DNA of 64,000 bases from Thermomicrobiales bacterium (GTDB lineage: Bacteria > Chloroflexota > Chloroflexia > Thermomicrobiales > UBA6265), in the NCBI GenBank assembly GCA_030447415.1, contig JAUJOZ010000004.1, positions 1 through 64,000 on the forward strand, written 5' to 3'. Numbering within the stretch: the first letter of the stretch is position 1; each line of letters opens with the position of its first letter. The position numbers were made by a program, and so were the translations under genes. The notes below the pieces were generated by a model that saw nothing but the letters and a program-made list of their open reading frames with translations, did no database searches and had not been told where the DNA came from. Below, one piece after another: positions 45,024 through 54,471 of the stretch.

Positions 45024-46610
45024 TCAGGCAGTCGCGCGGCGACGCTTACCGAAGACCACGACGAACATGTAGCTCGCGCTGGACTCACCGGGCGCGAAGA
45101 ACTCGACAACCTCGTCGTCGGCCGAGGTCGACCCGACGGCGCCGAGGCCCAGCGCGTGTGTCCCGAGATGCAGCCGACTGGCATACAGGGCGGCTTCGAG
45201 TTGCGCTACGCGATACCCGCGGTTGCCGTAGCGCTCGAGTACCGGGTCGAGAGCGGTCAAGTAGTAGCTGTTGACGTGCGCCTCGCCGGCGTACGCCTGA
45301 TCGACCGCCAAGCGCTGGGCGCGGCGCCGGAAATCCCCGGCCTTCACCAGTTCGATCGCCATCCGGCCGCGATGGAACCGGTAGACGCCCGGCTCCAACT
45401 CGTCAACAGCGTTGACGATGAGGTACTGGTCGTGCAGCGGAGGTGCGTCCAACGCCAAGCAGTCCGCCGCGAAGCCGCGCGAGGAGCGGTCGAGAAGAGT
45501 GGAGAACACCTCGAACGGGAGCGCCGTCTCGGTGTCATAGTGGCGGGTCGAGCGCCGCTTGAGGATCACCTCTTCGATCGGCATCCCCGGGAGTCGGTCC
45601 ACCGGGACCGGTCGCAGCGGGATGAGGTGGCCGTGCGGCTCCCGCGCCGTGCGCCGCAGCGGCGCCGCGCGCCACGCCACTGCCTCGTCGCCGGAGGCGA
45701 GCGAGGATGCGGCGTGCATCATCTGGATCACCGGAAACGTGACCTCGCGCGACGAGATCGCTCGGATGGGGAGGTCGAGTCGTCCAACGTCTGGCGCCGC
45801 CGCGGGCGCCGCGCTCGTCCGCCCGATCGTGCAGAGCGCGACCGCCGCCTCACGCTCACCGTCGATATCGAGCAGCGCATTGACCGGCGCGTCGGCATAG
45901 CCGAACACGAGCCTGGTCGGCAGCTCGGCTGAGGCGGCGACCGAGAGGACATTGGCAAACGTCGTTCCGGCGTCCCAGAACGTGTGACGGTAGGCACGCC
46001 CTTTGTACCGCCACGCGTTGCGCCAGAAGGTGCTTGTCATGACCAGCACGACCGGCGCGGCGGCAATCGCCTCCTCGCTCCCGGTCGCCTCGACCAGCAC
46101 GGACCGATAGTCGCCGGCGCGCACCTGGCGCAGCGAATGGTCTTGGGCCGAGTAGTGGTAGATGCCCGAGTCGAGCCCGGGAATGGCGCCGCAGACGAAG
46201 TACAGCTCCAGATGGTAGCGGGCACCGGTGCCGCCCGAGGTGCGGTACTCGATCACCTCGCCGCTCCGCCGGTGGCCGCCACGCTTGAGGATGCCGTTGG
46301 AGAGCAGCGCGATCCGCACCAACGCCGCCAGGTCCGGCACGACCTCGCCGTGCGGCTCGGACCCGGTGCGAGCGATGGCGTCCACGGCCGGCATCGTCGT
46401 CGACGGAAACTCGCGCGGAATGGGGATCGGATCGAGCGTCGCGTAGGCCTTGTACGGGAACGGCTCGATTGACCAGTCTTCCTCCCAGATCGGGTCCTCG
46501 ACCTCCGGCGGCGTGCCCATCATGAGCTGCTCGTTGCCGGCCGCATCGAGCACCGCCACGTACTTTGTGGCGTTGTGGAAGCGCCAGGCGGCCCCGGTCT
46601 CCGAATTCAT
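45024..46610 (-). CDS. SagB-type FMN-dependent dehydrogenase (tandem nitroreductase fold), orphan
   Basis: A 528-residue protein with two nitroreductase-like halves. The first (about 90-300) has GGTGARYHLELYFVCGAIPG, GIYHYSAQDHSL and WRYKGRAYRHTFWDAG. The second (about 345-528) starts with VILKRRSTRHYDTETALPFEVF and ends MFVVVFGKRRRATA. This is the SagB/ThcOx layout, whose members oxidise azolines to azoles in thiazole/oxazole-modified peptides. No YcaO cyclodehydratase or precursor peptide is nearby, so it may act on something else. The full two-domain length argues it is functional. Confidence 0.85.
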   Translation of the reverse strand: MNSETGAAWRFHNATKYVAVLDAAGNEQLMMGTPPEVEDPIWEEDWSIEPFPYKAYATLDPIPIPREFPSTTMPAVDAIARTGSEPHGEVVPDLAALVRIALLSNGILKRGGHRRSGEVIEYRTSGGTGARYHLELYFVCGAIPGLDSGIYHYSAQDHSLRQVRAGDYRSVLVEATGSEEAIAAAPVVLVMTSTFWRNAWRYKGRAYRHTFWDAGTTFANVLSVAASAELPTRLVFGYADAPVNALLDIDGEREAAVALCTIGRTSAAPAAAPDVGRLDLPIRAISSREVTFPVIQMMHAASSLASGDEAVAWRAAPLRRTAREPHGHLIPLRPVPVDRLPGMPIEEVILKRRSTRHYDTETALPFEVFSTLLDRSSRGFAADCLALDAPPLHDQYLIVNAVDELEPGVYRFHRGRMAIELVKAGDFRRRAQRLAVDQAYAGEAHVNSYYLTALDPVLERYGNRGYRVAQLEAALYASRLHLGTHALGLGAVGSTSADDEVVEFFAPGESSASYMFVVVFGKRRRATA

Positions 46611-47041
46611 GGTTTCGCTCCTTCCCCAGCGGGCGGGTCGCCACTACGCTACATCCAACCCTGCCGCTGTCAAGCCGGTCCGCCGGCGGCGCCCGGCGCA
46701 CGCTGGGACGCCGCGCCGCGGGCGGGCCAAGTCGCGCGCAAACAGCACCGCTCATGGTTCACACCGGCTGCGTGGAAGACGAAGGCATCCCAGGCGCGCC
46801 GGTGGGCGGCAATGGCTCATAGCAGCAAACTCGACGTGAATCGACAAACGGCGTGGACTGGAGCCACGTCACGGTCGAGCCGTTCAAGCACGTCCCATAG
46901 CAGGACCCGAAGAAGCGACGCCCTGATCCGGAACGGCTGTGGTTCTGCCCCGTGCGGAAGCTCGTCCGGCGGTCGCCACTCCCCTGCCCTATACTGCCAG
47001 AACGGGTAGCGTTGGCCACCGAATACGCGCCGGGGAGAACC
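46611..47041. other. Gap with no gene recognised
   Basis: This 431-bp stretch separates the divergent SagB-type and 47042 genes. Small frames lack start sites with Shine-Dalgarno sequences. No terminator or repeat was noticed. Confidence 0.35.
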
Positions 47042-47419
47042 GTGGACGGCGAGCGACGGTCGCTGATGATCCTGGTCGCGGGTCCCTACCGGTCGGGTAC
47101 CGGCGGCGACCCCGTCCGCATCGCCGCCAACATGCGGGCGATGAACGAGGCCGCATTGCGCCTGTTTCGGGCTGGACACCTCCCGATCACGGGCGAGGCC
47201 CTCGCCCTGCCGCTCATCGAGACCGCGGGATCGACGGCGATCGGCGACCCCGCGTTCGACGAGATCTTTCACCCCATGGGCGAGCGCGTCGCGCGGCGCT
47301 GCGACGCCTGCCTGCGGATCGGCGGGCCATCCGCCGGCGCCGACGCCATGGTGGCGATCTTCGAGGAGTCGGGGCGGCCGGTGTACTACCGGGTCGAGGA
47401 CGTTCCGGGGGGCGAATGA
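47042..47419 (+). CDS. DUF4406/nucleoside deoxyribosyltransferase-like protein
   Basis: A small protein of about 125 residues. It has [39 protein letters not shown], the Rossmann-like start of the nucleoside 2-deoxyribosyltransferase superfamily, and a second half with [29 protein letters not shown] prefer GTG 47042 (GGGGAG four bases upstream); ATG 47066 is possible. The stop overlaps the Nudix start (ATGA at 47416-47419), so the two are translationally coupled. Together they suggest nucleotide or sugar-nucleotide salvage. Confidence 0.75.
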   Translation: MDGERRSLMILVAGPYRSGTGGDPVRIAANMRAMNEAALRLFRAGHLPITGEALALPLIETAGSTAIGDPAFDEIFHPMGERVARRCDACLRIGGPSAGADAMVAIFEESGRPVYYRVEDVPGGE

Positions 47420-48041
47420 CCGCCTCGGATGCGGCCGCGGCCGAAGCGGAGGGCGAGACGGTGGAGGACCGGATCAGGGTCAGGGAAGTTCGGGTCCTTT
47501 CGGACGACTGGTACGTCCTGAAGAAGACGACGTTCGACTACCGGCGCCGGGACGGCACCTGGCAGACGCAGAATCGGGAGACCTACGACCGGGGCAACGG
47601 GGCGACCATTCTGCCGTACAACCGCGCGCGGAGGTCGGTCGTCCTCACCCGGCAATTCCGCTACCCCGCCTACGTCAACGGCCTTGGGGACGGGATGCTC
47701 ATCGAGGCGTGCGCGGGCCTGCTGGACCGGGATGACCCGGAGGCGTGCATCAGGAAGGAAGCGGAGGAGGAGACGGGCTACCGGCTGGACCGGGTCGAGA
47801 AGGTCTTCGAGGCCTACATGAGCCCTGGATCCGTGACGGAAAAGCTCTATTTCTTCGTCGCCGAGTACGAGCCCGGGTCGAAGGCGACCTCGGGCGGCGG
47901 CTTGGCAGACGACGGCGAGGAGATCGAGGTCCTGGAGGTCCCCTCGACGAGGCCCTAGCCATGGTGGGGCGGGGGGAGATCATCGACGGCAAGACGATCA
48001 TGCTACTCCAACACGCCGCGCTCTCGCGGTTGTTCGAATAG
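47416..48041 (+). pseudogene. NudK-like Nudix hydrolase with late frameshift
   Basis: The frame from ATG 47416 encodes a GDP-mannose-pyrophosphatase-like Nudix protein: [21 protein letters not shown] at the start and the Nudix box [23 protein letters not shown] (about 94-116). [20 protein letters not shown] follows. After IEVLEVP (near 47940) the frame runs into a stop at 47958. The correct ending ([20 protein letters not shown], then LQHAALSRLF) lies in another frame to 48041. One missing C in the run at 47940-47943 explains it. The catalytic box is intact, so the 180-residue product might retain some activity. It could also be a homopolymer sequencing error. Confidence 0.85.
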
Positions 48042-48355
48042 CGGCGGGGAGCAGGCATCGACGCGGTCGGCCTGGCCTCAGGAGTGGTCGGGGCTGGGTG
48101 TCCATCCTCCCCGACTGACCGCACGGCGTTGAACCAGGCGCTCAAGTGCCGCGGAACGGCGAGCCCGGCTCTTCCAGATTGGGCGACACGCCGTCGATGG
48201 CGTTCGCCCACACCCTCCCCAGGGACGTAAGCGTGCGGGGCACCGACGGAGGGTCGCACGGATGGCCTCTGAGCGGATGCGCCCGCTGGCCAACCGCGGA
48301 CCTTCTCCTCCGGCACCCCGTCCAGCTATTGAGACGAGCACAGGCAGCGGCGCGA
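48042..48355. other. Gap with no gene recognised
   Basis: This 314-bp stretch lies between the Nudix gene and the GNAT gene, which converge on it. No convincing frame, hairpin or repeat was found. Confidence 0.35.
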
Positions 48356-48913
48356 TCAGGCCGCCTCCCGGTCCCTGTCGTCCGGCGACGGCGCGTCCGC
48401 CCCGGATGCGAGGTCGAGAGCCATCGTCCAGATCTCCTGGATTGGCCGGAGACCGGCCTTGGCGTAGAAATGCCGTGCCTGTTGGTTCGAAGCCGTCACG
48501 TAGAGCCGGAGCTCGCCGAAACCGCTCGACCCAGCCCAGGTCCGTGCTTCCGCCAGCAGACGGTCGGCGACTCCAGCGCCACGGACGCCGGAGACCACGT
48601 AGAGGGCGGTCAGTTCCGCCCACCGACGGTGGCGAAAGAGCGGCGAGTCGACGTGACCGGCCACCATTGCCAGGCCGACTGGATCGGCACCGTCCCAGGC
48701 GAGCAGCGTGACGTCCTGCCCCCCCGCTTCCTTGCGGACCAGGTGCCGCGCCAAGACCTGTTCCCAGCCGTCGGCCAAGGCGAAGCGTGGCTCGAGCGCC
48801 GCATTGAAGGCGTGGAGCGCCCCGAAGAGGGCACGGACCGCCCCCTTGTCCTCGGGTGCCGCGCGGCGGACCGTCACGATGCGTTGCCGGATCCCGGTGG
48901 TCGTCATGGGCAT
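48356..48913 (-). CDS. GNAT family N-acetyltransferase
   Basis: A 185-residue acetyltransferase: TVRRAAPEDKGAVRALFGAL at the N-terminus, WDGADPVGLAMV, then the acetyl-CoA site ELTALYVVSGVRGAGVADRLLAEARTWAGSSG (Q/R-x-x-G-x-A pattern VRGAGVA) and the C-terminal ASNQQARHFYAKAGLRP. The substrate is unknown. ATG 48913 is chosen because AAGGAAGG lies eight bases upstream; ATG 48919 and 48907 are in frame. It is the last gene of a leftward operon with two small proteins. Confidence 0.88.
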   Translation of the reverse strand: MPMTTTGIRQRIVTVRRAAPEDKGAVRALFGALHAFNAALEPRFALADGWEQVLARHLVRKEAGGQDVTLLAWDGADPVGLAMVAGHVDSPLFRHRRWAELTALYVVSGVRGAGVADRLLAEARTWAGSSGFGELRLYVTASNQQARHFYAKAGLRPIQEIWTMALDLASGADAPSPDDRDREAA

Positions 48914-48948
48914 GGACATGTCCTTCCTTGAGGTAGCGAGCCGCGGGC

Positions 48949-49074
48949 TCACCACCAGTTGCGGCGCGGTTGCGTTGCGGCGCGCCGAGAGTCGTGACCG
49001 AAGCGCAGTGCCGCCAGGTCGAGCGCCACGAGGGCGAGGACGATCGAGGCCAGCGTGACAAGCGTGGAGTCCAT
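48949..49074 (-). CDS. 41-residue single-helix membrane peptide
   Basis: A short frame of 42 codons with start ATG 49074 after an AAAGGTG site. It encodes MDSTLVTLASIVLALVALDL and a following AALRFGHDSRR tail, then a basic end. It is one clean membrane helix (about 5-23) with positive cytoplasmic residues after it. It sits 35 bp upstream of the GNAT gene and 70 bp downstream of the 67-residue protein, all on one strand. Small membrane peptides in such positions often modulate a partner enzyme; no function can be assigned. Confidence 0.6.
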   Translation of the reverse strand: MDSTLVTLASIVLALVALDLAALRFGHDSRRAATQPRRNWW

Positions 49075-49144
49075 GGGAGCACCTTTCTTGTGGGCGTGGC
49101 AGTGTCGGTTCAGAGACCGCAGCACCTACTCGTCCAGAATTGAT

Positions 49145-49348
49145 TTAGTTCGAGGCAGCAATGCCGCCGTAGAAGGCCACGACAGCGTTCCAGCGGGCCT
49201 GTGCCCCGTCCGCGGGGCGGTGCCGGGCCAGACGCGCCAACTCGGCGTCGGTGGCACCAAGTGCGGCCGGGAACCGGCCGGTCGGGGCGGGTGCAGTGTC
49301 GGCCTCCTGGGCACGGACCATCGCAAGGCCGATGAGCAGCTTGTGCAT
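49145..49348 (-). CDS. 67-residue hypothetical protein
   Basis: Starts at ATG 49348 with AGAGG seven bases upstream. The product begins MHKLLIGLAMVRAQEADTAP. The C-terminal half, with ATDAELARLARHRP and QARWNAVVAFYGGIAA, looks helical. No domain is recognised. It is the first gene of a small leftward operon with the 41-residue membrane peptide and the GNAT enzyme. A perfect dyad at 49465-49482 lies in the upstream region. Confidence 0.5.
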   Translation of the reverse strand: MHKLLIGLAMVRAQEADTAPAPTGRFPAALGATDAELARLARHRPADGAQARWNAVVAFYGGIAASN

Positions 49349-49464
49349 GGGGATTCCTCTCTGTTCTGTGACGTTCGGTTCCAGGTGGGGGACGTCCGCC
49401 GCCCTGAGCCGCCCGGCACAACACCGGGCACGCTCCGATCATGCCCGCCGGCGCAGACGGGCAC

Positions 49465-49482
49465 ACGCGTGAAATCACGCGT
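49465..49482. promoter_or_regulatory. Perfect operator-like dyad upstream of the small-protein operon
   Basis: ACGCGTGA-AA-TCACGCGT, 8-bp perfect arms around AA. It lies 117-134 bp upstream of the 67-residue gene and 83 bp past the end of the LuxR-type regulator. Symmetry and location suggest a binding site for a dimeric repressor. Too short a loop argues against a terminator. Confidence 0.5.
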
Positions 49483-49564
49483 TCGGGTCACCTATTCGGA
49501 AGGCACGGGGGCGGGGCGACCACGACCGCGGTCGCCAGCACTGCCGAGATGCAGGGGTAAAGGC

Positions 49565-52051
49565 TCAGAGCAGGCCGTGGCGGACGGCGTGGCTGGCGGC
49601 GGCGGCGCGGGAGGGGACGCCGAGCTTGGCGAGGACGTTGGCGACGTGCCCCCTCGCCGTGCGGTGGCTGATGAAGAGCGCCGCCCCGATCTCCTTGTCC
49701 GAGCGGCCCTCGGCGAGCAGACGCAGCACCTCGAGCTCGCGCGGCGTCAGCCCGGCGGTCATCGGCTGGCTCAACTCCTGCGAGACGGGGCGCTCAGTCG
49801 CCGCGGTCAAAACCGCCTCGACGTCGCTCCTCGCCTCGCTCGGCGTCATTTCCCGCCCAGCCGCCCAGGCCGCTTCGAAGGCCGCGGCGCCGAGCTTCCT
49901 GCGTATCGTCTCCGTCGCCCGCTCGAACGGCGTCCGCTCCGGCAGCGCCGGCGCTTGGCCGACCGCCTCGAGGTCGGCCGCCGCGGCGCCGAAGAGTCGG
50001 GCGGCCCGCTCCTCTTGGCCACGCTGGATCGCGAGCGCCGCCACCCCGCCGAGTGTCCGACCGACGGCGTCCACGACGCGGCGCGGCCACGCCGCGCCGA
50101 ACACCCCTGAGGCGTCCAGCCATCCGACGATCTCGCGGTACCGGGATGCCGCCTCGGCGTGCTCGCCGCGATCCACCGCCACGAGCGCCAGGCAGAACGT
50201 CCCCAGGAAGACGCCGACGTTGTTCCCGACCTTCCGCGCCAGCGCGATACCCACCTCGCATTGGGTGACCGCCGCACGGAGGTCACCCCGTCCGTAGGCC
50301 ACCATCCCGAGGTGGAGCAGCGCGAACGCTTTGCCGCGGCGATCGCCCAGGCTGTCGGAGAGCGCGGCCGCCTCCGTCAGAAGATCCGTGGCTCGGTCGT
50401 ACGCCCCGCGATCCTCCGCCGCCACTCCGAGATAGTAGAGGGCGGCTGCCGTGCCTCGCGGATCGCCAACCGTGCGATAGAGCGCCAGGCTCTCCTCGAG
50501 GAGTGGGGCCGCGCGCTCATCGTCACCCTGGTAGTGCGCAAGTGCTCCTGCCCCCTCCAGCGCTCGCGCCCGAACGGCGTCCGGCGCGCTCCCGGCCCGG
50601 CTCAGTGCGCGCTCCAGCCAGGCGCGCCCCTCGCACAGATGCCCCCCAAACCACCAGAACTCCCAAAGCGATGCCGCGAGTCGCAGACCCGCCTCCGCTT
50701 CGCCGGTCTGCTCGAGCCACGACAGCGCCGCCCGCAGATTGGCATGTTCCGTTTCCAAACACCGTCCCCACCGGTGCTGCGCCGGCCCGTGCAGTTCGGG
50801 CCCAGCGCGTGTTGCCAGCGCCATGCACCACGTCGCGTGCGCACGGCGCACCATCTCCGCCTCATCCGCACCGCTCGCCGTCAGTTGCTCCAGTCCGAAC
50901 TCGCGGATCGTCTCCAGCATCCCGAACCGTGGACTGGTCGCGTCATCCCCATCGGCCTCATCGACCCGCTGCATGAGGTTTTGGTCGACGAGCGTCGCGA
51001 TGGAGTCGAGGAGTGGAGTGGAGGGTTCGAGCGGTGCGGGGGTCGACTGGTACGGGAGAACGCCTTCCCCTCGACTGCTGACGACCGCTTCGGCCGCCGC
51101 CAGCGTGCAGCCGCCAACGAACACGGCCAGGCGCCGGAACAGCGTCTGCTCGTCGGCGCCCAACAAGCTGTAGCTCCAGGCGATCGTCGCTCGCAGGGTC
51201 CGCTGCCGCCGAGGGAGATCCGGTCCGCCGCCCGTCAGGAGTGGCAGGCGTTGCTCCAAGCGGGTCAGCAGCGCCGGCGGCGGCAGGACCCGGGTCCACG
51301 CCGCAGCCAACTCGATCGCCAGCGGCAACCCGTCAAGCCGTCGGCAGATGTCGGCAACGGCCGCCGCGGTGGTCGGCGTCACCGCGAAGTCGGACTTCAC
51401 CTCCGAGGCTCGTTGAATGAACAGGGCCGCCGCGGCGGAGCGCGCCAGGGCCTCGGCGGTCGGCGGTTGCCCTGGTTTGGGCAACTCGAGCGGCGGCACG
51501 GCGAACTGGCGCGCCCCGCTCACGCGCAGCGACGTTCGGCTGGTGACGAGTGTTGTTAGACGCGGACTCCCAACCAGCAACTCGACCAGGTCGAGCGCCG
51601 CCTCCGCCACCTGCTCAAAGTTGTCGAGCACCAGGAGCAGCTGCTGATCATGGAGATACGCTGTCAGCTGATCCGCCGGTGACCGCCCATTCGCCTCGCG
51701 CAGTCCAAGGCTCCGCCCGATGACGGAGGGCACCAGGCTCGGATCCATGATCGGCGCCAAGGAGACGAAACCAACCCCGTCAGCAAACTCGGCGCGCAAG
51801 GTTGCCGCCACGTCGACGGCGAGCCGCGTCTTGCCGACCCCACCAGGCCCGGTCAGCACGAGGAGCCGGACACCGCCCCGCAGCAGGCCGCACACCGCCG
51901 CGATCTCCCGCTCGCGTCCCACCAGCGGCGTCAACAGCGCCGGCAGCTCGGCGCTTCCCTCCCGCGGTACGCGGGGATCGCGCAGGACCGACACGTTCTC
52001 GCGGTGAGCCTCGGGATCGATCCGGAGCTGGGTCAACCGTGCGGTGGACAT
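49565..52051 (-). CDS. LuxR-type regulator with NB-ARC ATPase and TPR region
   Basis: An 828-residue cytosolic regulator. An N-terminal STAND-type ATPase has LVGREREIAAVCGLL, Walker A VLTGPGGVGKTRLAVDVA (about 64-82) and Walker B LLLVLDNFEQV. Winged-helix and TPR-like repeats follow (about 420-720, e.g. GTAAALYYLGVAAEDRGAYDRA). The C-terminal LuxR helix-turn-helix reads LTPRELEVLRLLAEGRSDKEIGAALFISHRTARGHVANVLAKLG. Such proteins integrate a ligand signal by nucleotide-driven assembly. The ATG at 52051 is chosen over the longer open frame because the upstream part is low complexity. It is divergent from the binding-protein gene at 52768. Confidence 0.92.
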   Translation of the reverse strand: MSTARLTQLRIDPEAHRENVSVLRDPRVPREGSAELPALLTPLVGREREIAAVCGLLRGGVRLLVLTGPGGVGKTRLAVDVAATLRAEFADGVGFVSLAPIMDPSLVPSVIGRSLGLREANGRSPADQLTAYLHDQQLLLVLDNFEQVAEAALDLVELLVGSPRLTTLVTSRTSLRVSGARQFAVPPLELPKPGQPPTAEALARSAAAALFIQRASEVKSDFAVTPTTAAAVADICRRLDGLPLAIELAAAWTRVLPPPALLTRLEQRLPLLTGGGPDLPRRQRTLRATIAWSYSLLGADEQTLFRRLAVFVGGCTLAAAEAVVSSRGEGVLPYQSTPAPLEPSTPLLDSIATLVDQNLMQRVDEADGDDATSPRFGMLETIREFGLEQLTASGADEAEMVRRAHATWCMALATRAGPELHGPAQHRWGRCLETEHANLRAALSWLEQTGEAEAGLRLAASLWEFWWFGGHLCEGRAWLERALSRAGSAPDAVRARALEGAGALAHYQGDDERAAPLLEESLALYRTVGDPRGTAAALYYLGVAAEDRGAYDRATDLLTEAAALSDSLGDRRGKAFALLHLGMVAYGRGDLRAAVTQCEVGIALARKVGNNVGVFLGTFCLALVAVDRGEHAEAASRYREIVGWLDASGVFGAAWPRRVVDAVGRTLGGVAALAIQRGQEERAARLFGAAAADLEAVGQAPALPERTPFERATETIRRKLGAAAFEAAWAAGREMTPSEARSDVEAVLTAATERPVSQELSQPMTAGLTPRELEVLRLLAEGRSDKEIGAALFISHRTARGHVANVLAKLGVPSRAAAASHAVRHGLL

Positions 52052-52767
52052 GGCGGCACCCGACGATGTTCCGCGGCCGACGGCAGCGGGCAAGCGAGCC
52101 GACCCGCCCACCACCCCGTACCCGGCTGCTGCCAGCGTACACCCGCCACCCGGCCCAGACAACGCCCCGCGCCACTCGGCGCCCCCGGTCAACGTTCCAT
52201 CGGCCCGCCCCATCCTCACCCGTCCTCGGGAGGTCGAGGTACTCCCCACATGCAACTCCCGCGCCGACTGGTGGAAGGCGCGGTCTCCCTTCCGCCGACG
52301 AACCGGGTGGCCGTGGACACCAACGTCTGACGCCCGTCCATCCTGTCGATCCTGACAACCGAATGCGTGCCCTTCTAGTCAGGGCGGCCGCAAGCCTTCG
52401 CGGCGTCCACCGGCGAAGAGGCGCTGTTTGAATGGCCGGACCGTCAGACGCCGACCATGGCATCAGACAAGGGCTGTTCGCCGCCGATGAGCGGTTCACC
52501 GCAAGAGCGCACGCTGGTAGTGGACGCACGGTGCCCAGTCTCGGCACGCTGAGTCTGCGACCCGATAGCCTCCTCGCCGGTCCAGCGAAGCCTGTTCATC
52601 GGTTGGTGTCCCTCACCACCCGCGCCTGATGCCACTGGAGGGACACCGACGCGGGCTTGACAGCGCCGCAGGCGGGTGTAGCCTGTGCGTCTCACGGCCC
52701 ACGAGTACGCGCGGCCGCCCCTGGGCAGCCGCCCCCATCGGGCTACGTGGGAGACCAGGAGGGAGCG
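52052..52767. other. Divergent intergenic region
   Basis: This 716-bp stretch lies between the LuxR-type regulator and the binding-protein gene. No gene is supportable: small frames lack ribosome sites and family signal. Both promoters must lie here. Confidence 0.4.
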
Positions 52768-54114
52768 GTGGGCGGCGACGGCGACGGCGCCGTGCTCAGC
52801 CGACGCGGCCTCGTTCGCGGCCTCGCCGCGGCTGGGGTCATCCTGAGCGGCGTCCGCCCGATCCGGCCGGCATCCGCCGCGGGCTATGCAGCGCGCAGCC
52901 ATCAGGAGGGGCAGCGCCTCGCCTTTGCCCTCTCGACGGGCCACCTGCCCGGGGTCCAGCCGCTGCTGGATGAGTACGCTGCGCAGACGGGCGTGGACGT
53001 CGTGCCGGCCGCCTTCCCCCACGCGAGCCTGTACGAGGAGTTGAACGTCGGCCTGACGCTTGGGACGTGCGCCCACGATGTCGTCAGCCTGGATGACCCG
53101 TGGCTGCCCCTCTTCGCCAGCGGCGGCTTCTTGAGCAACCTCGAGGAACTCGCGGTGCGCGCGCGGACGGGACTCGATACCGATGACTTCGTGCCCGCGT
53201 TCGTCGCGCTGGGGAAGGTCGAGCCATCCCCCTGGCTGCAGGCCATTCCGTGGATCGGCAACGTGCAGGTCTTCGCCTGCCGCGACGACGTGCTGGGAGG
53301 GATCGGGCGTGCCCGACCCCGGACATGGGACGATGTCGTGGCCGTCGCCGCGGCCGTCAATCAGACCCGGTCGGGCACGGAGCTGTACGGCGTCGGGATC
53401 CGGGGCCAGGCAGGGAACCCAGCGGCGACGACCTTCCTCCCCATCCTCCGCGGCCACGGCGCCGACATCTTCGACGCGGCCTGGCAGCCGCAGCTCGAGA
53501 CCGAGCAGGCCGAGGCGGCGATGGCGACGCTGCTCGCGCTGGCGGAGCTCGCCCCGCCGGGGGTGGAGAACGTCGGGCAGGAGGAGCTCGGCCAGAACCT
53601 CGCCACGGGCCGGATCGCCCAGGCGGCCGACGTCTGGCCAAACCAGGTGCTGCAGGCCTACGACGTTGAGCGGTCCGCCGTCGTCGGTAAAGTGACGATT
53701 GGCGCTCAACCAGCGCAGCCGGGCGTCGCGCCGACCAACCTGACAGGCAACTGGCTGCTGGGGATACCCGCAGGCTGCAGCCAGGCCGGCACCGCGCTCG
53801 CCTTTATCCGCTGGTTGACGGCTCCGGAGCAGCAGAAGCGTTTGCTCCTGGAACGCGGTCTACCGCCGACGCGGCTGAGCGTCCGGCGCGACCCGGACGC
53901 CGTCGAGCGACTCCCGTTCCTGCCCGGCCTCCTCGACGCTACCCAGAACGCCGCACCGCGCCCCCGCACCCCGCACTACCCGGCGGTCGAGGCGATCCTC
54001 GGGCGCTGGGTGGCGGAGGCGATCGCCGGTCGGGTGGCGGGCCGGGAGGCGCTGACCGAGGCGAATGCCGAGATTCGCGCGCTGCTGGTTCGCGTGGGGG
54101 TGATCGCGGGCTAG
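52768..54114 (+). CDS. Family 1 extracellular solute-binding protein, orphan
   Basis: A 448-residue exported binding protein. A Tat-like signal (SRRGLVRGLAAAGVILSGV) precedes a sugar-binding-type fold: LAFALSTGHLPGVQPLLDEYAAQTG, VVSLDDPWLPLFASGGFLSNL, WIGNVQVFACRDDVL, TWDDVVAVAAAVNQ, GNWLLGIPAGCSQAGTALAFIRWL and PEQQKRLLLERGLPPTR. Start is GTG 52768 with AGGAGGGAG just upstream. Permeases normally follow such genes, but none is present here. It may be regulated by the divergent LuxR-type protein and work with permeases encoded elsewhere. Confidence 0.88.
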   Translation: MGGDGDGAVLSRRGLVRGLAAAGVILSGVRPIRPASAAGYAARSHQEGQRLAFALSTGHLPGVQPLLDEYAAQTGVDVVPAAFPHASLYEELNVGLTLGTCAHDVVSLDDPWLPLFASGGFLSNLEELAVRARTGLDTDDFVPAFVALGKVEPSPWLQAIPWIGNVQVFACRDDVLGGIGRARPRTWDDVVAVAAAVNQTRSGTELYGVGIRGQAGNPAATTFLPILRGHGADIFDAAWQPQLETEQAEAAMATLLALAELAPPGVENVGQEELGQNLATGRIAQAADVWPNQVLQAYDVERSAVVGKVTIGAQPAQPGVAPTNLTGNWLLGIPAGCSQAGTALAFIRWLTAPEQQKRLLLERGLPPTRLSVRRDPDAVERLPFLPGLLDATQNAAPRPRTPHYPAVEAILGRWVAEAIAGRVAGREALTEANAEIRALLVRVGVIAG

Positions 54115-54368
54115 CGGGTGCCGGCGGACGCGGGCCACGCGAACGAGCGGCGATAGTCTCCGCAGCACGCGACGCGCTCGCGTGGAGTGCACGGCGCCGA
54201 ACGTTGGGTGCACGCGCAAGTCATCTCACAGGTGGGACGGACCGGGGCGAACGGCGGAGGATCGGCCGCCATCGATCTGTGCTGCCTGGCGCGTGACAGT
54301 CACTCGACGTCCACGGCGCTCACGACTCGGCATCGCGGTCGGTCCAGCAGCGCCTGACGAGCGGATGC

Positions 54369-54387
54369 TTGTGTTCAGAACGCGTCG
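54369..54387. repeat. 19-bp direct repeat, copy 1
   Basis: TTGTGTTCAGAACGCGTCG. An identical copy in the same orientation is at 56541-56559. The pair brackets 2.2 kb of transposase debris and a truncated regulator gene. It is likely a junction left by insertion or recombination. Confidence 0.7.
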
Positions 54388-54471
54388 AACTTCACAGCGA
54401 CGCTCCCAGGCGAGTAAGGCCGTTCGAGCGCGGTTTGGCCAACCAACATGCCGCGGCCGAGAGGCGTTGGA

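Noticed and set aside
45024..46610. A thiazole/oxazole-modified peptide cluster around the SagB-type gene
   Set aside because: No YcaO, SagC-like or precursor-peptide gene was found nearby, so only the orphan enzyme is reported.
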